Shown: positions 6,937 through 7,397 of the stretch, piece after piece
Position numbering within the stretch: position 1 is the stretch's first letter
Layout: every line of letters begins with the position of its first letter
Made by a program: the position numbers and the translations under genes
DNA from: Accumulibacter sp.
Lineage (GTDB): Bacteria > Pseudomonadota > Gammaproteobacteria > Burkholderiales > Rhodocyclaceae
NCBI GenBank assembly: GCA_031276375.1
Contig: JAISNE010000265.1
Location: 1 to 7,397, forward strand
DNA length: 7,397 nt
Direction: 5' to 3'
The notes under the pieces: model-generated
What the model was told of the DNA's origin: nothing
What the model saw: only the letters and a program-made list of their open reading frames with translations
Database searches by the model: none

Positions 6937-7034
6937 ATTGTGTCAAGGCAGCCGTGATCAACCGCCTGGCAAGGCTAAACGGGATTGCCGCCCGCGCCGG
7001 TACCGATAACAACGACTTCAAAGGAGACAACGAA

Positions 7035-7397
7035 ATGAAAATCCGCAACGCAATCCAGGCCGGCGGCATCGACCTGGCCATGCTCGGCACGGTCATGTAC
7101 GGCAGCGGCGCCAACGCCGCGGAGCAGAAGTGCAAAAAGCCGACCGAGTTCAAGCTGGCGTTCAACCAGACCGAGACCCACCCGCAATACAAGGCCGGCG
7201 TGGAGTTCGGCAAGCGCCTGCTGGAAGCCACCGGCGGCTGCTACGCCATCAAGGTCTATCCCAACGAGGTTCTGGGCTCGCAATCGTCCGTCATCAACAA
7301 CATCTCGGACGGCTCGGTGGCCATGGGCTGGTTTGGCGGCCCCCCGATCGAGTCGATGAACCCCGACGCCATCGTCTTCAACCTGCCGTACATCTTC
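7035..7397 (+). CDS. DctP-type TRAP transporter solute-binding protein (3' end off window)
   Basis: These are the first 121 codons of a TRAP-family periplasmic binding protein, which captures organic acids for a DctQM-type membrane unit. The frame is open to the last base. AAAGGAG at 7020-7026 stands 8 bases before the ATG. Residues 1-28 look like a Sec signal peptide ending in ANA before AEQ, though its core carries an Asp at position 14. The mature part follows the family pattern: FKLAFNQTETHPQYKAGVEF (39-58), the LLEATGG turn, IKVYPNEVLGSQSSVINNIS (72-91), then SVAMGWFGG and FNLPYIF. Cys33 and Cys69 could form a disulfide in the periplasm. Family members usually run about 320-350 aa, so roughly two thirds is missing. 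The ligand-contacting arginine typical of the family would lie beyond the window, so the substrate cannot be assigned. Confidence 0.9.
   Translation, partial: MKIRNAIQAGGIDLAMLGTVMYGSGANAAEQKCKKPTEFKLAFNQTETHPQYKAGVEFGKRLLEATGGCYAIKVYPNEVLGSQSSVINNISDGSVAMGWFGGPPIESMNPDAIVFNLPYIF

Larger units (their letters stand above)
6674..7034 (+). other. 361-base noncoding region between the methyltransferase and TRAP genes
   Basis: I find no convincing gene here on either strand. The first part carries short direct repeats: GATTTGCCG at 6680-6688 and 6738-6746, and GCCGTTCCG at 6697-6705 and 6743-6751. A stem-loop at 6786-6811 has 8 pairs with one bulged C and a 9-base loop. There is no T-run after it, so I cannot name a terminator for the methyltransferase gene. 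From about 6847 the sequence becomes AT-richer and contains the promoter and leader of the TRAP gene. Confidence 0.6.

Noticed and set aside
1..7397. CRISPR arrays, insertion sequences, tRNA or rRNA genes
   Set aside because: I saw no regularly spaced repeats, no transposase-like protein or long terminal inverted repeats, and no tRNA- or rRNA-like sequence on either strand.

Overview
The window is a GC-rich (clearly above 60 % by eye) bacterial chromosomal segment in which every supportable gene lies on the + strand. A tripartite tricarboxylate transporter (TTT) with its own two-component system, next to a TRAP-type solute-binding protein, points to a proteobacterium, most likely a betaproteobacterium, where such uptake systems are abundant. 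That placement is inferred from gene content and style only.

Layout. (1) 1-1861: the 3' part of an OmpR/PhoB-class response regulator overlaps a complete sensor histidine kinase. Together they resemble TctD/TctE. (2) 1862-1992: a regulatory gap with a phased direct repeat and a -10-like box just upstream of the transporter genes. (3) 1993-5129: a complete TTT operon in the order tctC (periplasmic binding protein), tctB (small membrane subunit), tctA (large membrane subunit). A perfect intrinsic terminator at 5145-5173 closes it. (4) 5324-6673: a stand-alone gene fusing TPR repeats to a FkbM-type SAM-dependent methyltransferase domain. (5) 6674-7034: a noncoding stretch with short degenerate repeats, a stem-loop, a plausible sigma70 promoter and a leader hairpin. 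(6) 7035-7397: the first 121 codons of a DctP-type TRAP transporter solute-binding protein, running off the window.

How the parts fit. The kinase probably senses an external carboxylate, the regulator probably binds the repeat upstream of tctC, and TctCBA imports the carboxylate using the membrane ion gradient. The TRAP gene starts a second, separately promoted carboxylate uptake locus. The TPR-FkbM gene is insulated from the TTT operon by the terminator and has no obvious functional link to either transporter. The substrate of each transporter cannot be read from this sequence.

I see no mobile element, CRISPR array, tRNA or rRNA. Apart from the orphan TPR-FkbM protein and the candidate operator upstream of tctC, this is a fairly ordinary metabolic-transport region. 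I found no convincing evidence of an undescribed multi-gene system.
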